Below are positions 41,298 through 50,284 of a DNA stretch of 53,835 bases, piece by piece. The translations under genes were made by a program, and so were the position numbers. The notes beneath the pieces were generated by a model that saw only the letters and a list, made by a program, of their open reading frames with translations, had not been told where the DNA came from and did not search any database. Within the stretch, counting starts at the first letter, position 1; each line of letters starts with the position of its first letter. This stretch comes from JBCBKU01 sp038521345 (GTDB lineage: Bacteria; Pseudomonadota; Alphaproteobacteria; Rhodobacterales; Rhodobacteraceae): contig JBCBKU010000019.1 in assembly GCA_038521345.1 (NCBI GenBank), positions 1-53,835 on the forward strand, read 5' to 3'.

Positions 41298-42363
41298 GTT
41301 TCCCTTTGGCTTTGCGGCGAACGAAATCAGCGAAACGGATAGCCGCTGCAACGGCCCGATAATGCTCTGGCGCGATCTCCGCGCCGACATCCGTGGTCGA
41401 GAACAGCGCACGCGCCGCGGGCGGATCGCTTCGGATCGGAACGCCGGCAATCATCGCCGCATCCCGGATGCGCTGAGCCACGAAGTCGGTGCCCTTGGCG
41501 ACACATGTGGGCGCAGATTTCGGGGACCGGTCCCAGGCCAGCGCCACCGCGTAATGTGTTGGATTTACGATAACAACATCGGCCCCGGGCACATCGGCCA
41601 TCATGCGGTTTCCTGCAATCTCCGCTGCCCGAGCTCGACGCTCTTGCTTAACCACCGGATCACCTTCATTGCGCTTCATCTCGTCCAAGAGTTCCTTGCG
41701 GCTCATTCTGTTGCGACGAAGGAACTCAGAATTCTGCCACACGAAGTCGAGGACACCGAGAAAGGCGCTGAGCAGGAACACGACGGCCAGAAATCCAACT
41801 GTCAGCGACAACAACAAGGCGACGACCCCGCGCGGAGAGGTCGCGATCGACGCCAGAACGTCGGCGATCTGGGACCAGAGATAGGCGCCGAGTAGGGCAG
41901 AAATGACAATCAGTTTGAGCGTGCTCTTGGCAAACTCGAACAAGCCGGAACGACCAAATTTCTTGCCGGCATTCTTGAGTGGAGAGATATTCGCAAGCTT
42001 CGGTTCAATGCGCTTTGGCGCTATGAACGCTGCGCCTTGTGCAACCACGGCCACCGCTGCAAACGCCACCGGAAACGCAAAGAGCGGCACCAACGCTAGA
42101 CAGGCCGAGACCACCCGTTCCCAGCTTGCGCCGGATCCGAGCGAAAGGCGCTCGGCCGCCCGGTACAAATTGGCAAGTTCCAGACCAAACTGGGACAGTG
42201 CAGCCGGGCCAAAGGTAAATGCCGCCGCCAGAAAACCCAACAAACCCGCCGCGGCGGTCAGGTCCGCTGAATGCGGAGCGTCTCCCTGGCGTCGCGCCTC
42301 TTCAAGCTTGCGCGGGGTCGGCTCATAGGGCTTCTCCCCGCTGTCTTCGCTTTCTTCCTCCAT
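41287..42363 (-). CDS. flhB: Flagellar export gate protein FlhB
   Basis: A 358-residue export switch protein. The N-terminus (EKPYEPTPRKLEEARRQGDA) is typical, four transmembrane helices follow (about 35-55, 85-112, 145-168, 180-208), and the cytoplasmic domain has the autocleavage motif NPTH (267-270), intact, so substrate-specificity switching should work with FliK. SRKELLDEMKRNEGDPVVKQ marks the linker helix. The ATG at 42363 overlaps the fliR stop by one base. It belongs to the long leftward block. Confidence 0.96.
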   Translation of the reverse strand: MEEESEDSGEKPYEPTPRKLEEARRQGDAPHSADLTAAAGLLGFLAAAFTFGPAALSQFGLELANLYRAAERLSLGSGASWERVVSACLALVPLFAFPVAFAAVAVVAQGAAFIAPKRIEPKLANISPLKNAGKKFGRSGLFEFAKSTLKLIVISALLGAYLWSQIADVLASIATSPRGVVALLLSLTVGFLAVVFLLSAFLGVLDFVWQNSEFLRRNRMSRKELLDEMKRNEGDPVVKQERRARAAEIAGNRMMADVPGADVVIVNPTHYAVALAWDRSPKSAPTCVAKGTDFVAQRIRDAAMIAGVPIRSDPPAARALFSTTDVGAEIAPEHYRAVAAAIRFADFVRRKAKGKHGA

Positions 42364-43139
42364 CAGGGCGCCATGAATGGAGCGCTCAGAGTTCTGTCGA
42401 GAACTCCCAACCAAATCGGCAGGATGAAGGGAAGCGTCAATGCCATCAATACAAGCGCGCCACCGGTGATGGCGGGCGCGCCGACGAAGGCGACCATCAG
42501 GGTCGGCATGGCCCGATTGATCGCACCAAGGGCTGCATTGTAGACAACCGACGCAATCACGAAAGGGGCGGCGAATGTAAACGCGAGCGCAAATGCGTGC
42601 GTGACCCGCGCCGTTCCCCATTCAGCCAGATCGCCGGATTCGAACCCCTTTCCAATCGGTAGGATGTCATAAGTCTCGGCAAGCGCGGTCACAAGATTGA
42701 CGTGCAGACCTGACTGCGCAGCAAGGGCGAGCCCCGCGAGCCAGAAGATTCCGGACATCGCGGGCTGAGGGTCCACCGCCGCGCCGCCCAGCAGCTGGGT
42801 CAGCGACATCGCCGTCGCGGCCATCGTCCCGGCCATAACCAAGGCCAATACCAACAGCCGAACCGCCAGACCCAGCATTAGACCCGCGAGAACCTCGTTT
42901 AGAACCAGCGTTGGCCAGGTTTTCCCTGCTTCGAGCAATGGAGGTGCGGCGTCGGATACAGCTGGTGCCACCAGGACGGCAAATGCGAGTGTCGCAACCA
43001 ACCGAACCCGCATCGGCACGAACTGTTCACCGAATGCCGGCAGGACGGCCATGATTGCACCGGCCCGAAGAAACACAAGGCCGAAGGCAACCGACAACCC
43101 GGCAACGCCCTCGACAATATGTGCGATGTCCAGTGTCAT
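42363..43139 (-). CDS. fliR: Flagellar export gate protein FliR
   Basis: A 258-residue membrane protein with about six hydrophobic helices. Recognisable segments are FLRAGAIMAVLPAFGEQFVP and MRVRLVATLAFAVLVAP, GLMLGLAVRLLVLALVMAG, and MSLTQLLGGAAVDPQPAMSG, as in FliR. With FliP and FliQ it forms the export channel core. Its ATG overlaps the flhA stop (ATGA), supporting coupled synthesis of gate parts; upstream frame to 43415 rejected. Confidence 0.94.
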   Translation of the reverse strand: MTLDIAHIVEGVAGLSVAFGLVFLRAGAIMAVLPAFGEQFVPMRVRLVATLAFAVLVAPAVSDAAPPLLEAGKTWPTLVLNEVLAGLMLGLAVRLLVLALVMAGTMAATAMSLTQLLGGAAVDPQPAMSGIFWLAGLALAAQSGLHVNLVTALAETYDILPIGKGFESGDLAEWGTARVTHAFALAFTFAAPFVIASVVYNAALGAINRAMPTLMVAFVGAPAITGGALVLMALTLPFILPIWLGVLDRTLSAPFMAP

Positions 43140-45229
43140 GCCGGGATCATTCCGAGAAGCGCGGGTTTCGTATCGGTGCCAATCTCTTCGAAGGACAACA
43201 CGGGGTTGGCGAGGCCCTTGGCCTGCAGCACCGTTCTGAGGAAACGGCGGCGCCGAACGGATGTGATCATTGCCGGATGTTCGCCCATATCCCCGAGTTG
43301 TCGGACTTTCGTTGCAATTGACGTTGCCAAGTGATTGAACGCGTCGGGCGGAAGCGCTACGTCCACGGATCCTGCCGGACCCTCGATCTGATGCTCTTCG
43401 AAAACGGGCTCCCACTCAGGGGCAAGTTGAACGAGTGGCAGTGTTCCGTCGGCACGCACAAGATCGGCAACAATCTGAAAACCGAGGCGCTGGCGCACAA
43501 ATTCGGCAATGGATTCAGCTTGTCCCATACCCGGATGCGCTTCGGCGATTGTCTCGAGAATGAGTTGAAGGTTGCGCACGGAAACACGTTCTGACAGCAG
43601 ATGGCGCAGAACGGCCAGAAGCAGATCAAACGGGACGCGGTCAGGTACCAGTTCGTCGAGCATCCGCTTGTTAGCTTCGGCTCGGCTCCGGTCGCCCAAT
43701 CGTGTGACTTCGTCCAACAGGCGCCGCAATCCCTTATGCGTCAGAAGCCGCGACAGGTTGGATTTTATGATCTCAAGCAGATGGGTGGCCAAAACTTCGG
43801 TCGGCGTGACCACAGTGGCGCCCCCGAGTGCCGCCGAATCCGAAGCGTCGGGTGAGATCCACCTTGCCGGGGCGGCATAAACCGGTTCCAGCACGTCTTC
43901 CCCCACAGGCAGCTCGCCCTCGTCCTTGGGAATGAGCATGAGGACGTGGCCGGGGCTCACCCGGTCCCGAGCCTGAACAACGCCCTGTATCCGAACGACG
44001 TAGCTTCCGGGCAAGAGCGATGGATCGTCGGTAAGCCGGATTTCAGGCAGGATGACACCGAACCCCGCCGCGATGTGCTGACGCATGTTACCGATTCGTG
44101 CGTCGAGGCCTGTCGCAGGGTCCAGAACCATCGGGACAAGGTCCGGGGCAAACTCCACGTGGATGTCGTCAAGATCGATCACATCCCCCAGACTTGGCTC
44201 GGGCGTGGCCTCGATGGTGTCTGGAGTCTCGGCGTTGCCGACGTCCTCCAATCGTCGTGAAAGTGCGAAACCCGCCATTGCAAGTCCGGACGAGCCAAGG
44301 ATGAACGGCAGAAAAGGCAGTCCGGGGACGAACGCAAAAAGGCCCATCAACAGAGCAACTGTAAAAAGAGCGGAGGGGTAACGACCAAGCTGGCTGAAAA
44401 TCGCGAGGTCGGCGGATCCCTTCGAACCACCGCGCGACAATAGGATCGCCGACGCAATGGAGATGATGACGGCAGGGATCTGGCTGACCAGACCGTCTCC
44501 CACGGTCAGGATCGCGTAGGTCTCAAATGCGCGCACGACTGGCATTTCGTGAACGACAATTCCAATAACGAGCCCCATCACGAGGTTCAAAAGCGTGATC
44601 AGAAGGCCCGCCACAGCATCGCCCTTCACAAACTTCGAAGCACCGTCCAGCGAGCCGAAAAAGGTGGTCTCAGCCAATTCACGTTCGCGGCGAGCATGGG
44701 CTTCGTCATGATCGATGGCGCCGGCAGACATGTCGCTGTCGATGGCGAGCTGGCGCCCCGGCATCCCATCAAGAGCAAAGCGTGCACCGACCTCGGCCAT
44801 GCGCGCGGCGCCCTTGGTAATCACCACGAAGTTCACGATCAGTAGGACACCGAAGACGACGAGGCCTAGGAAAATTGACCCGCCCATCACAAAATTGGCA
44901 AAGCCCTCGATAACGTCACCGGCAGCGTTTGTGCCGGTGTGTCCCTGCCCGATAATGAGCTTCGTAGAGGACACGTTGAGCGATAGGCGCAGGACGAGCG
45001 AGGCCAGCAAGACCGTGGGGAACGCCGAAAAGTCTAGCGGTCGTTCAATGAAAAGCGTGACGGTGAAGATCAAAATGGCAAGCGCGAACGAAGCGGCAAG
45101 GCCGAGATCGAGAAGCCATGCGGGCATCGGTAGGATCATCATCGCGATGACGGCCATCAGCGACAAGGCCAGCAAGATCGTTGGCCGGAACACGGCGCCG
45201 ATGTTGAATGCGGGTTCGCTCACAGCCAT
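43136..45229 (-). CDS. flhA: Flagellar export gate protein FlhA
   Basis: A 697-residue export-gate protein of normal length. Eight hydrophobic helices fill the first 330 residues, with the FHIPEP-type segment VLLASLVLRLSLNVSSTKLI and the loop KGAARMAEVGARFALDGMPG and KQL-like QLAIDSDMSAGAIDHDEAH conserved. The cytoplasmic domain follows (EIRLTDDPSLLPGSYVVRIQ, PTEVLATHLLEIIKSNLSRL, VRNLQLILETIAEA). It docks chaperone-substrate complexes. The ATG at 45229 gives the standard start (MAVSEPAFNIG); ribosome site is weak. A 189-base spacer lies upstream, the largest break in the leftward block, and may hold a promoter. Confidence 0.96.
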   Translation of the reverse strand: MAVSEPAFNIGAVFRPTILLALSLMAVIAMMILPMPAWLLDLGLAASFALAILIFTVTLFIERPLDFSAFPTVLLASLVLRLSLNVSSTKLIIGQGHTGTNAAGDVIEGFANFVMGGSIFLGLVVFGVLLIVNFVVITKGAARMAEVGARFALDGMPGRQLAIDSDMSAGAIDHDEAHARRERELAETTFFGSLDGASKFVKGDAVAGLLITLLNLVMGLVIGIVVHEMPVVRAFETYAILTVGDGLVSQIPAVIISIASAILLSRGGSKGSADLAIFSQLGRYPSALFTVALLMGLFAFVPGLPFLPFILGSSGLAMAGFALSRRLEDVGNAETPDTIEATPEPSLGDVIDLDDIHVEFAPDLVPMVLDPATGLDARIGNMRQHIAAGFGVILPEIRLTDDPSLLPGSYVVRIQGVVQARDRVSPGHVLMLIPKDEGELPVGEDVLEPVYAAPARWISPDASDSAALGGATVVTPTEVLATHLLEIIKSNLSRLLTHKGLRRLLDEVTRLGDRSRAEANKRMLDELVPDRVPFDLLLAVLRHLLSERVSVRNLQLILETIAEAHPGMGQAESIAEFVRQRLGFQIVADLVRADGTLPLVQLAPEWEPVFEEHQIEGPAGSVDVALPPDAFNHLATSIATKVRQLGDMGEHPAMITSVRRRRFLRTVLQAKGLANPVLSFEEIGTDTKPALLGMIPA

Positions 45230-45418
45230 AAAGGACCGCTGAACCTGAACTGGGTGGGAAGTGAGAGCAAACCCACATAGCCCGGCGTCGATTGCCCATG
45301 GCACCAGTCGTGACGAAACTGGAAATCAAAGATCTGAAGCATCAACCTGTCGCGTTTTGCAGACCGCTTCGTCGTAGGTCGAAGTAGTTGCAATTTGGTG
45401 TTCTTGACCACACAGGGA

Positions 45419-47848
45419 TCACGGGATCTGAGGTATCTGTTCGAGAAGGGAACCCAGCCGATCTCGCGCAGCAGCGCTTTCTTCGATCATGGCACTAGCG
45501 GCGGCGAGGCTTGGAACGGCGTCGTCTCCGGCGCTCGCAATTTCCCCTGGGGCCCCATGGCTCCGCTCCGGAACGAGAAGCGGTCTGGCATCGAAAGTGT
45601 CATCCCCGGCAAGTTCCGCTGCGCGATCCCAGATTTGGCCCCGCCAAGCCGTCCGACCCGCCTGCTCGATCGCGCCGGCGCTCTCGTGAAGACGCAACGC
45701 CTCGGCGTAGTTGGCCGCAGCCTCATGGGTTCTTGCCGCGAGTTCCGGCGCACCTAGGTCGAGCTCCGCGCGCCGAACAAGGGACGCTGCCTCGTCCACC
45801 CGTCCGAGCGCAAGAAGCAGCTCGGCCTGCCAAACAGCGCTCCAACCAGCATCTCTGCGCGCGCGAAACAGATCGTCCGCCTCTTGAGCAAAGCCCAGCG
45901 CAAGAAGACGTTCTCCGAGCGCGACGAGTGTTGACGCCTCAAGCCGTGCGATCTCCTCATCGGTCAGAACTAGCACCAGCGGCAGTACATCGGCTGGTCC
46001 GCCATCTGTTGCGAGCGCCCGCAGTCCCAAATTTACAAGGTGTCGTTCATTATTCGCGTTTATCTCGCGGCGTTGGGCGAGTACTGGCAACTCGGCCAGA
46101 ACATCGCGAGCTGCACCGTTGCGGATCCGGGCGCGCAGCTCTGCCTCCTTCAATTGGTGCCCAAGGGCGGTTCCACGGCGTTCAAATGCGAGGGCTGCAG
46201 CAAGGTCGAGGTCCTCGGGCGTTGCCGCTGCGTTATGTTCGGCAAGGATGTCGAGACGCGTCATCATCGCTACCGCGGCCTCCGAGGCAGAGGATCGGGC
46301 AAGGCCAGCAAGATTCGAGTCAACCGGACCACCGCCAGTCGCGCGGTCAAGTGTTGCGTTGGCAAGGGCGACACCGGGCGAGGACAGGCCTGTGCGCGTC
46401 GCGGCATTGCGGGCACTGGTGGCTGAGTCAAGATCGCCGATCTCGACGAATATTTCGGCGAGCCGCTGGACAAGAAATGCGCGGTGGTGCTGGGGCAGGC
46501 CGGAAAACGTCCTCAGGATGGCATCGACGTTAATATCCGCGCGAGAGGCCTCGGAACCCTCGGCAAGAAGCGACCAGAGGGCGACCGCGCCGTCACAAGC
46601 GGTAAGGTTTTTGAAGACCTGGCTGCTTGGCGCAGGGTCTCCGTCAACGAGGGCTGCCATACCGACGAGAAGATCCCCCTCGATCAGGACCCTTGGATAT
46701 GTAGCAATGACCTGCCGCGCCTCGGCTCCGAAGCCAAGAAAGAGATACAGCCGAACCAAACCTCGCACCGCTTCAGGGTCCGGATTATCGAACTCGCCCA
46801 ACAGTCGGGACCGAGAGGGTCCAATTGCATCCGGTGCCGTGACATCGGTGCCCCAATTCGTGAGATCCAACACGGCTTCGGAAGGGCACGCCGTTCCGAG
46901 ATCATCGACGGGCGGAGGCCTGCCAATGCCGAAGGCGTCCGCATCAAAGATGGTGCGGATACGTAGATTGGTCGCATCTAGGTCGCCCGACGAACGAGCC
47001 CTTTGGGCGGCGACGCTTTGGGCCGAAGCCTCGCGCAGGTCTTCGGAGGCGAGCAAACCTTGAGAGGACGCACGTCCCAACTGTTCAGACAAACGAAGGA
47101 TCAATTTCGCGGACGGGTCTGGACCCTTTGGGCGCAGCATCCCGCGGTCAAAGAGCATAGATTGCTCGGACTCCGTCTGAAACGGTGCAGTGCTCGGATC
47201 TGGATCCGGGACACTCTGTAAAGGACGCGCCCGGGCAAGCTGAGACACGAAGACGGTGTCCGCTTCTTCTGGGGTTAGAGGTAAATCAGGAAAGGGCGAT
47301 GTCGGAGTGTCGTCGCGCTCTGCGTGTTTGGGGATCGGGGCTTGTCTGGGCAGCGACCTCGTCACGCCGCCAGCTTCCGGCGGGTCCGGAGGCACAATCG
47401 GCGGAACCATCCAGAGAACTGGTATGGTTGCAGCCTCATCGATCCGCGCGTCCCAGATCTGGGACGCGCCGTCGGCCGCACCCGCTGTGTCGCGAAAATC
47501 CAGCACAAGCGCATTTGGCAAGACGGCAACGTCAATGCCGCAAGTGCAGGCGAGACCAAAAGCGATGATCCCCGCATCGGCGCGCGGTTCGACGCGCGTG
47601 ACGCGATCCCGCCCGATAGGGCCGAAGAAATCGCCAACACTGAAACGGTTCACTGGATAGGCGAGCCGCACCGCATATCCGTCGTTAAGTTCGATCAGGT
47701 CCCAGCCACGGCCGGGGTCGATGGACAATACGACACGTGTGTATCCGGGATGATCTCCCGTTCGTACGCGCACTGTTTGGGCAGCAGAGGGCAGGTTTGA
47801 GGCAAGGAGAACCACGACAATCGCCAAGCATGCCACGGCCAAACGCAT
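45419..47848 (-). CDS. Large secreted solenoid-like protein in motility operon, unknown function
   Basis: An 809-residue protein with a signal peptide (RLAVACLAIVVVLLASNLPSAAQ). Residues about 24-115 form a beta-rich domain (RVRTGDHPGYTRVVLSIDPG, DLIELNDGYAVRLAYPV, GIIAFGLACTCGIDVAVLPN) that resembles AMIN-type domains, which bind peptidoglycan. A Pro/Asp-rich linker covers about 140-240. The remaining 500 residues are helical and Ala/Leu/Glu-rich, with TPR-like hairpins (GLVRLYLFLGFGAEARQVIA, RLAEIFVEIGDLDSATSARN, VALGERLLALGFAQEADDLF, WQAELLLALGRVDEAASLVR). It starts at an ATG overlapping the motA stop (a GTG one codon earlier is also possible). Coupling to motA points to a periplasmic motor or stator role, possibly that of MotC. 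Confidence 0.75.
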   Translation of the reverse strand: MRLAVACLAIVVVLLASNLPSAAQTVRVRTGDHPGYTRVVLSIDPGRGWDLIELNDGYAVRLAYPVNRFSVGDFFGPIGRDRVTRVEPRADAGIIAFGLACTCGIDVAVLPNALVLDFRDTAGAADGASQIWDARIDEAATIPVLWMVPPIVPPDPPEAGGVTRSLPRQAPIPKHAERDDTPTSPFPDLPLTPEEADTVFVSQLARARPLQSVPDPDPSTAPFQTESEQSMLFDRGMLRPKGPDPSAKLILRLSEQLGRASSQGLLASEDLREASAQSVAAQRARSSGDLDATNLRIRTIFDADAFGIGRPPPVDDLGTACPSEAVLDLTNWGTDVTAPDAIGPSRSRLLGEFDNPDPEAVRGLVRLYLFLGFGAEARQVIATYPRVLIEGDLLVGMAALVDGDPAPSSQVFKNLTACDGAVALWSLLAEGSEASRADINVDAILRTFSGLPQHHRAFLVQRLAEIFVEIGDLDSATSARNAATRTGLSSPGVALANATLDRATGGGPVDSNLAGLARSSASEAAVAMMTRLDILAEHNAAATPEDLDLAAALAFERRGTALGHQLKEAELRARIRNGAARDVLAELPVLAQRREINANNERHLVNLGLRALATDGGPADVLPLVLVLTDEEIARLEASTLVALGERLLALGFAQEADDLFRARRDAGWSAVWQAELLLALGRVDEAASLVRRAELDLGAPELAARTHEAAANYAEALRLHESAGAIEQAGRTAWRGQIWDRAAELAGDDTFDARPLLVPERSHGAPGEIASAGDDAVPSLAAASAMIEESAAARDRLGSLLEQIPQIP

Positions 47849-48717
47849 CACGCGGCTTCTTTCTTAACGTTCTGCAAGGCGTCCTCGAGATCCGAGAAAT
47901 TCGGACGCATCGCCGCTGGCGTATTCTGTCGCCCGACTTCGATGCAGATGTTCGGCGGATGGTTGTGCAGATTTGCCACCAACACCTCCCGTACCAAGTG
48001 CAGGAAATGGGCATCTTCGTTGACGATGTCTTTGATCCGATTTGCCATAGGACCGACAAAACCATATGCCATGTAGACACCCATGAATGTGCCCACGAGT
48101 GCCCCGCCAATCAGCTTGCCAAGGATCTCCGGTGGCTGATCGATCGAGCCCATGGTCTTGATCACACCAAGAACCGCGGCGACGATGCCAAGAGCGGGCA
48201 GCCCATCGGCCACCACCTGCAAGGCATGACTCGGGTGCAGGTGGGAGTGATGCGCCGCCTCGATCCTTTTTTCGAGGACTTCCTCGACCTGATGCGGGTC
48301 ATCGTAGTTCATCGACGCGGATCGCAGCGTGTCGCAAATCAGGTCAATGGTTTCTCGATCGGCCAGTATTTTCGGATAGCGCTGGAAGATGGCAGACGCT
48401 TCGGGGTTTTCAATGTGCTCTTCCAAGCCAACCGGGTTGGATCGGGCAACTCGGACCAACTCAAAAAGAAGACACAGCAAGTCACGGTAGTCGTCTGGCG
48501 CCCATTTCGGGCCCTTGAAGACTCGGCCAATTGACTTTCCCGTCGCCTTGATTGTGTGCATGTCGTTGGAGATGAGAAACGCGCCGATGGCTGCTCCGCC
48601 GATCATGGTCATCTCATAGGGAAGAGCGGCCAGAATGATGGTCATCTTGCCGCCGGACCAGAGATAGCCGCCGAAAACCAACGCGATAACGCAGACGATG
48701 CCGATGATGCCGATCAT
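47848..48717 (-). CDS. motA: Flagellar motor stator protein MotA
   Basis: A 289-residue stator subunit with four membrane helices (about 1-20, 30-50, 168-190 and 200-222). The ion-channel proline lies in GLPALGIVAAVLGVIKTMGS, and the cytoplasmic loop with LVRVARSNPVGLEEHIENP holds the charged residues that touch FliG. AGGAGG is 10 bases before the ATG at 48717; an ATG at 48726 is only one base from it and so less likely. MotA normally works with MotB, which is not in the window. It is coupled to the secreted protein downstream and follows the MotE-like gene. Confidence 0.93.
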   Translation of the reverse strand: MIGIIGIVCVIALVFGGYLWSGGKMTIILAALPYEMTMIGGAAIGAFLISNDMHTIKATGKSIGRVFKGPKWAPDDYRDLLCLLFELVRVARSNPVGLEEHIENPEASAIFQRYPKILADRETIDLICDTLRSASMNYDDPHQVEEVLEKRIEAAHHSHLHPSHALQVVADGLPALGIVAAVLGVIKTMGSIDQPPEILGKLIGGALVGTFMGVYMAYGFVGPMANRIKDIVNEDAHFLHLVREVLVANLHNHPPNICIEVGRQNTPAAMRPNFSDLEDALQNVKKEAA

Positions 48718-48798
48718 GGGTTCCATGCCTCCTTGGTCTGCGTGCATGCGCGGCCCATGGGTACGTTAAATGTGGTGAATAAAGCGTTCGCCGGTGCG

Positions 48799-49398
48799 TT
48801 ATTCCGTCGGGACGCCGACATTGCGTCCTGCCAATAGAACACTGATGGCATAAGCAGTCTGGGGTTCTAGCCCTGTGAGTATCGCGGCGGCGGCATCCGG
48901 ACGCATGCGCCCTAAGAATCCTGCGGCAAACTCGGGTGTCATGGCGTCAAAGAGAAGCGCCGCTTCTTTTGGCTTCATGTTCTCATAAACCGCCGTCAGC
49001 TGCGTGATGTCTTTCTCTGCAGCACCGTCGGCAAGAGCAATGGTCGAACGCAGGCGTTCCTCGGCAGCCTCCAGTTCGGTCAATCTAACTGCCACGGCCT
49101 GTTCTGCGATATTGAGGGCGCGGAGCCGGTCCTCGAGCGCCAACTCTTTGTCCACCACGCGCCGTTCACGGTCTTGGATGGCCGCCAGCGCAGCCAACAG
49201 ACCAGCATCGCTCACGGTGTCCATCTCTTCTGCGCCCGGGGTTCCGTCGGCGGCAAAGGCGGCCACCCAGGACCACATAACTGGACGGTCGGCCGCAATC
49301 CGAACTGCAGCGGATACTGCGAAAATTGCGGCCACAACGAGAAGCGTTCCGGGCTTTGGATGGCGCATGCGGCGAGATCTGGAGGATCGGCGGATCAT
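48799..49398 (-). CDS. MotE-like flagellar motility protein (MgtE N-domain type)
   Basis: A 199-residue membrane-anchored or secreted protein. It has a basic N-terminus, a hydrophobic segment (LLVVAAIFAVSAAVRIAA), a long coiled coil (ERRVVDKELALEDRLRALNI to LEAAEERLRSTIALADG) and an MgtE-N-like C-terminal module (ENMKPKEAALLFDAMTPEFA, AGFLGRMRPDAAAAILTGLE). This matches the MotE family, described in Sinorhizobium as a periplasmic chaperone for the motility protein MotC. No cysteine is present, so a disulfide-linked dimer as reported for MotE cannot form here. The start overlaps the preceding gene by 4 bases. Confidence 0.8.
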   Translation of the reverse strand: MIRRSSRSRRMRHPKPGTLLVVAAIFAVSAAVRIAADRPVMWSWVAAFAADGTPGAEEMDTVSDAGLLAALAAIQDRERRVVDKELALEDRLRALNIAEQAVAVRLTELEAAEERLRSTIALADGAAEKDITQLTAVYENMKPKEAALLFDAMTPEFAAGFLGRMRPDAAAAILTGLEPQTAYAISVLLAGRNVGVPTE

Positions 49399-49799
49399 CG
49401 CGTCCGATCCCTTGCCGTCTGGCGCGAGGATGAGAAAAGTGGATCGGCGGCCTCAAACGCATCCTCAGCCGCCTCCCTCTCGGCCTGGCGGCCCGTCTTG
49501 GGAGGCTCGGGAACCGGCGGAAGATCGTGCATGGACGCGACCAAAAGCTCAAGCTTGCGCGCCGCGTCCTCCGCGCGGCCGGTCAATGCTCCAAGTGACG
49601 TCGCCGATTGCGATGCCGAGTTCTGGGCTGCTTCAAGCGCCTTGGTCATGTCGTCAACCTGAACTGAAAGCACGGCAATTGCGCCGCCGACGCCTTTTTC
49701 GAGATCGGTGAAGCGCGTCAGTCGGCGCGATAGCACAATGCAGTAGAAGCCCGCCCCCAAGGCCGCGGCGATCAACAGAATGTCGGCGACGAGTCCCAT
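49395..49799 (-). CDS. Small membrane protein of the motility operon (DUF6468-like)
   Basis: A 134-residue protein with one N-terminal membrane helix (VADILLIAAALGAGFYCIVL) followed by SRRLTRFTDLEKGVGGAIAV and a coiled-coil-like stretch (VQVDDMTKALEAAQNSASQS), then a charged tail. This matches my memory of the DUF6468 proteins found next to fliL and motE in Alphaproteobacteria, but I could not test it. The function is unknown; its place between fliL and motE, overlapping motE by 4 bases, suggests a motor-related role. Confidence 0.7.
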   Translation of the reverse strand: MGLVADILLIAAALGAGFYCIVLSRRLTRFTDLEKGVGGAIAVLSVQVDDMTKALEAAQNSASQSATSLGALTGRAEDAARKLELLVASMHDLPPVPEPPKTGRQAEREAAEDAFEAADPLFSSSRQTARDRTR

Positions 49800-49807
49800 G
49801 CGCGATC

Positions 49808-50284
49808 CTAGTTCAGTACGAATTCCATCACGAGAAGATCCCGGACCTTGTCGGGACCCGCGACGATTTGCACGCGGCGAAGCATCTGCGCCCGCAACCG
49901 GAACAATGCGGAGGGCTCTTCAAGATCTCGGGGATCAATCGCTCGCAGATATGTATTGAGAACATCAACGACCCGCGGCTTTAATTTTTCGACATCTGCC
50001 GCGTAGCGGCGCTCTACCTCTAGCTCGGCGCGGAATCGCAGGTGGTCGTGCAAGGATGTCGGGCCAAGCGAGATGACAACCGGATCCAACGCGACGAACG
50101 AGACATTTGATGCCGCTGAAGGTGTCGGAGACACCTCACCGCCCCTACCGGGAAGTGCAACAAATCCAGAATATATTGTGTAAAACGCCCCGCCTCCGCC
50201 AAGCAGCGCGAATACAAGCCCTAGGATCAGGCCGAGTTTAGATTTGGACTTGGCCGGCTCATCCGGCTCCGCCGCATCGGTCAA
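49808..50284 (-). CDS. fliL: Flagellar basal body-associated protein FliL
   Basis: A 158-residue FliL: a charged cytoplasmic N-terminus (EPDEPAKSKSK), a membrane helix (LGLILGLVFALLGGGGAFYT) and a periplasmic domain (VSFVALDPVVISLGPTSLHD, HLRFRAELEVERRYAADVEK, KPRVVDVLNTYLRAIDPRDL, VRDLLVMEFVLN) that matches canonical FliL. It stabilises or surrounds the stator. It is the first gene of the leftward motility block and lies divergent from fliF (132-base spacer). A second, divergent FliL is at 40447-40917. Confidence 0.92.
   Translation of the reverse strand: MTDAAEPDEPAKSKSKLGLILGLVFALLGGGGAFYTIYSGFVALPGRGGEVSPTPSAASNVSFVALDPVVISLGPTSLHDHLRFRAELEVERRYAADVEKLKPRVVDVLNTYLRAIDPRDLEEPSALFRLRAQMLRRVQIVAGPDKVRDLLVMEFVLN

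Noticed and set aside
41298..42621. N-terminal extensions of the FliJ-like gene and flhB
   Set aside because: Both overlap well-supported genes in another frame and do not match family N-termini.
45220..45411. Small leftward reading frame in the spacer between the large secreted protein and flhA
   Set aside because: It overlaps the flhA start, has no ribosome site and its composition does not look like a protein; the spacer more likely holds a promoter or leader.
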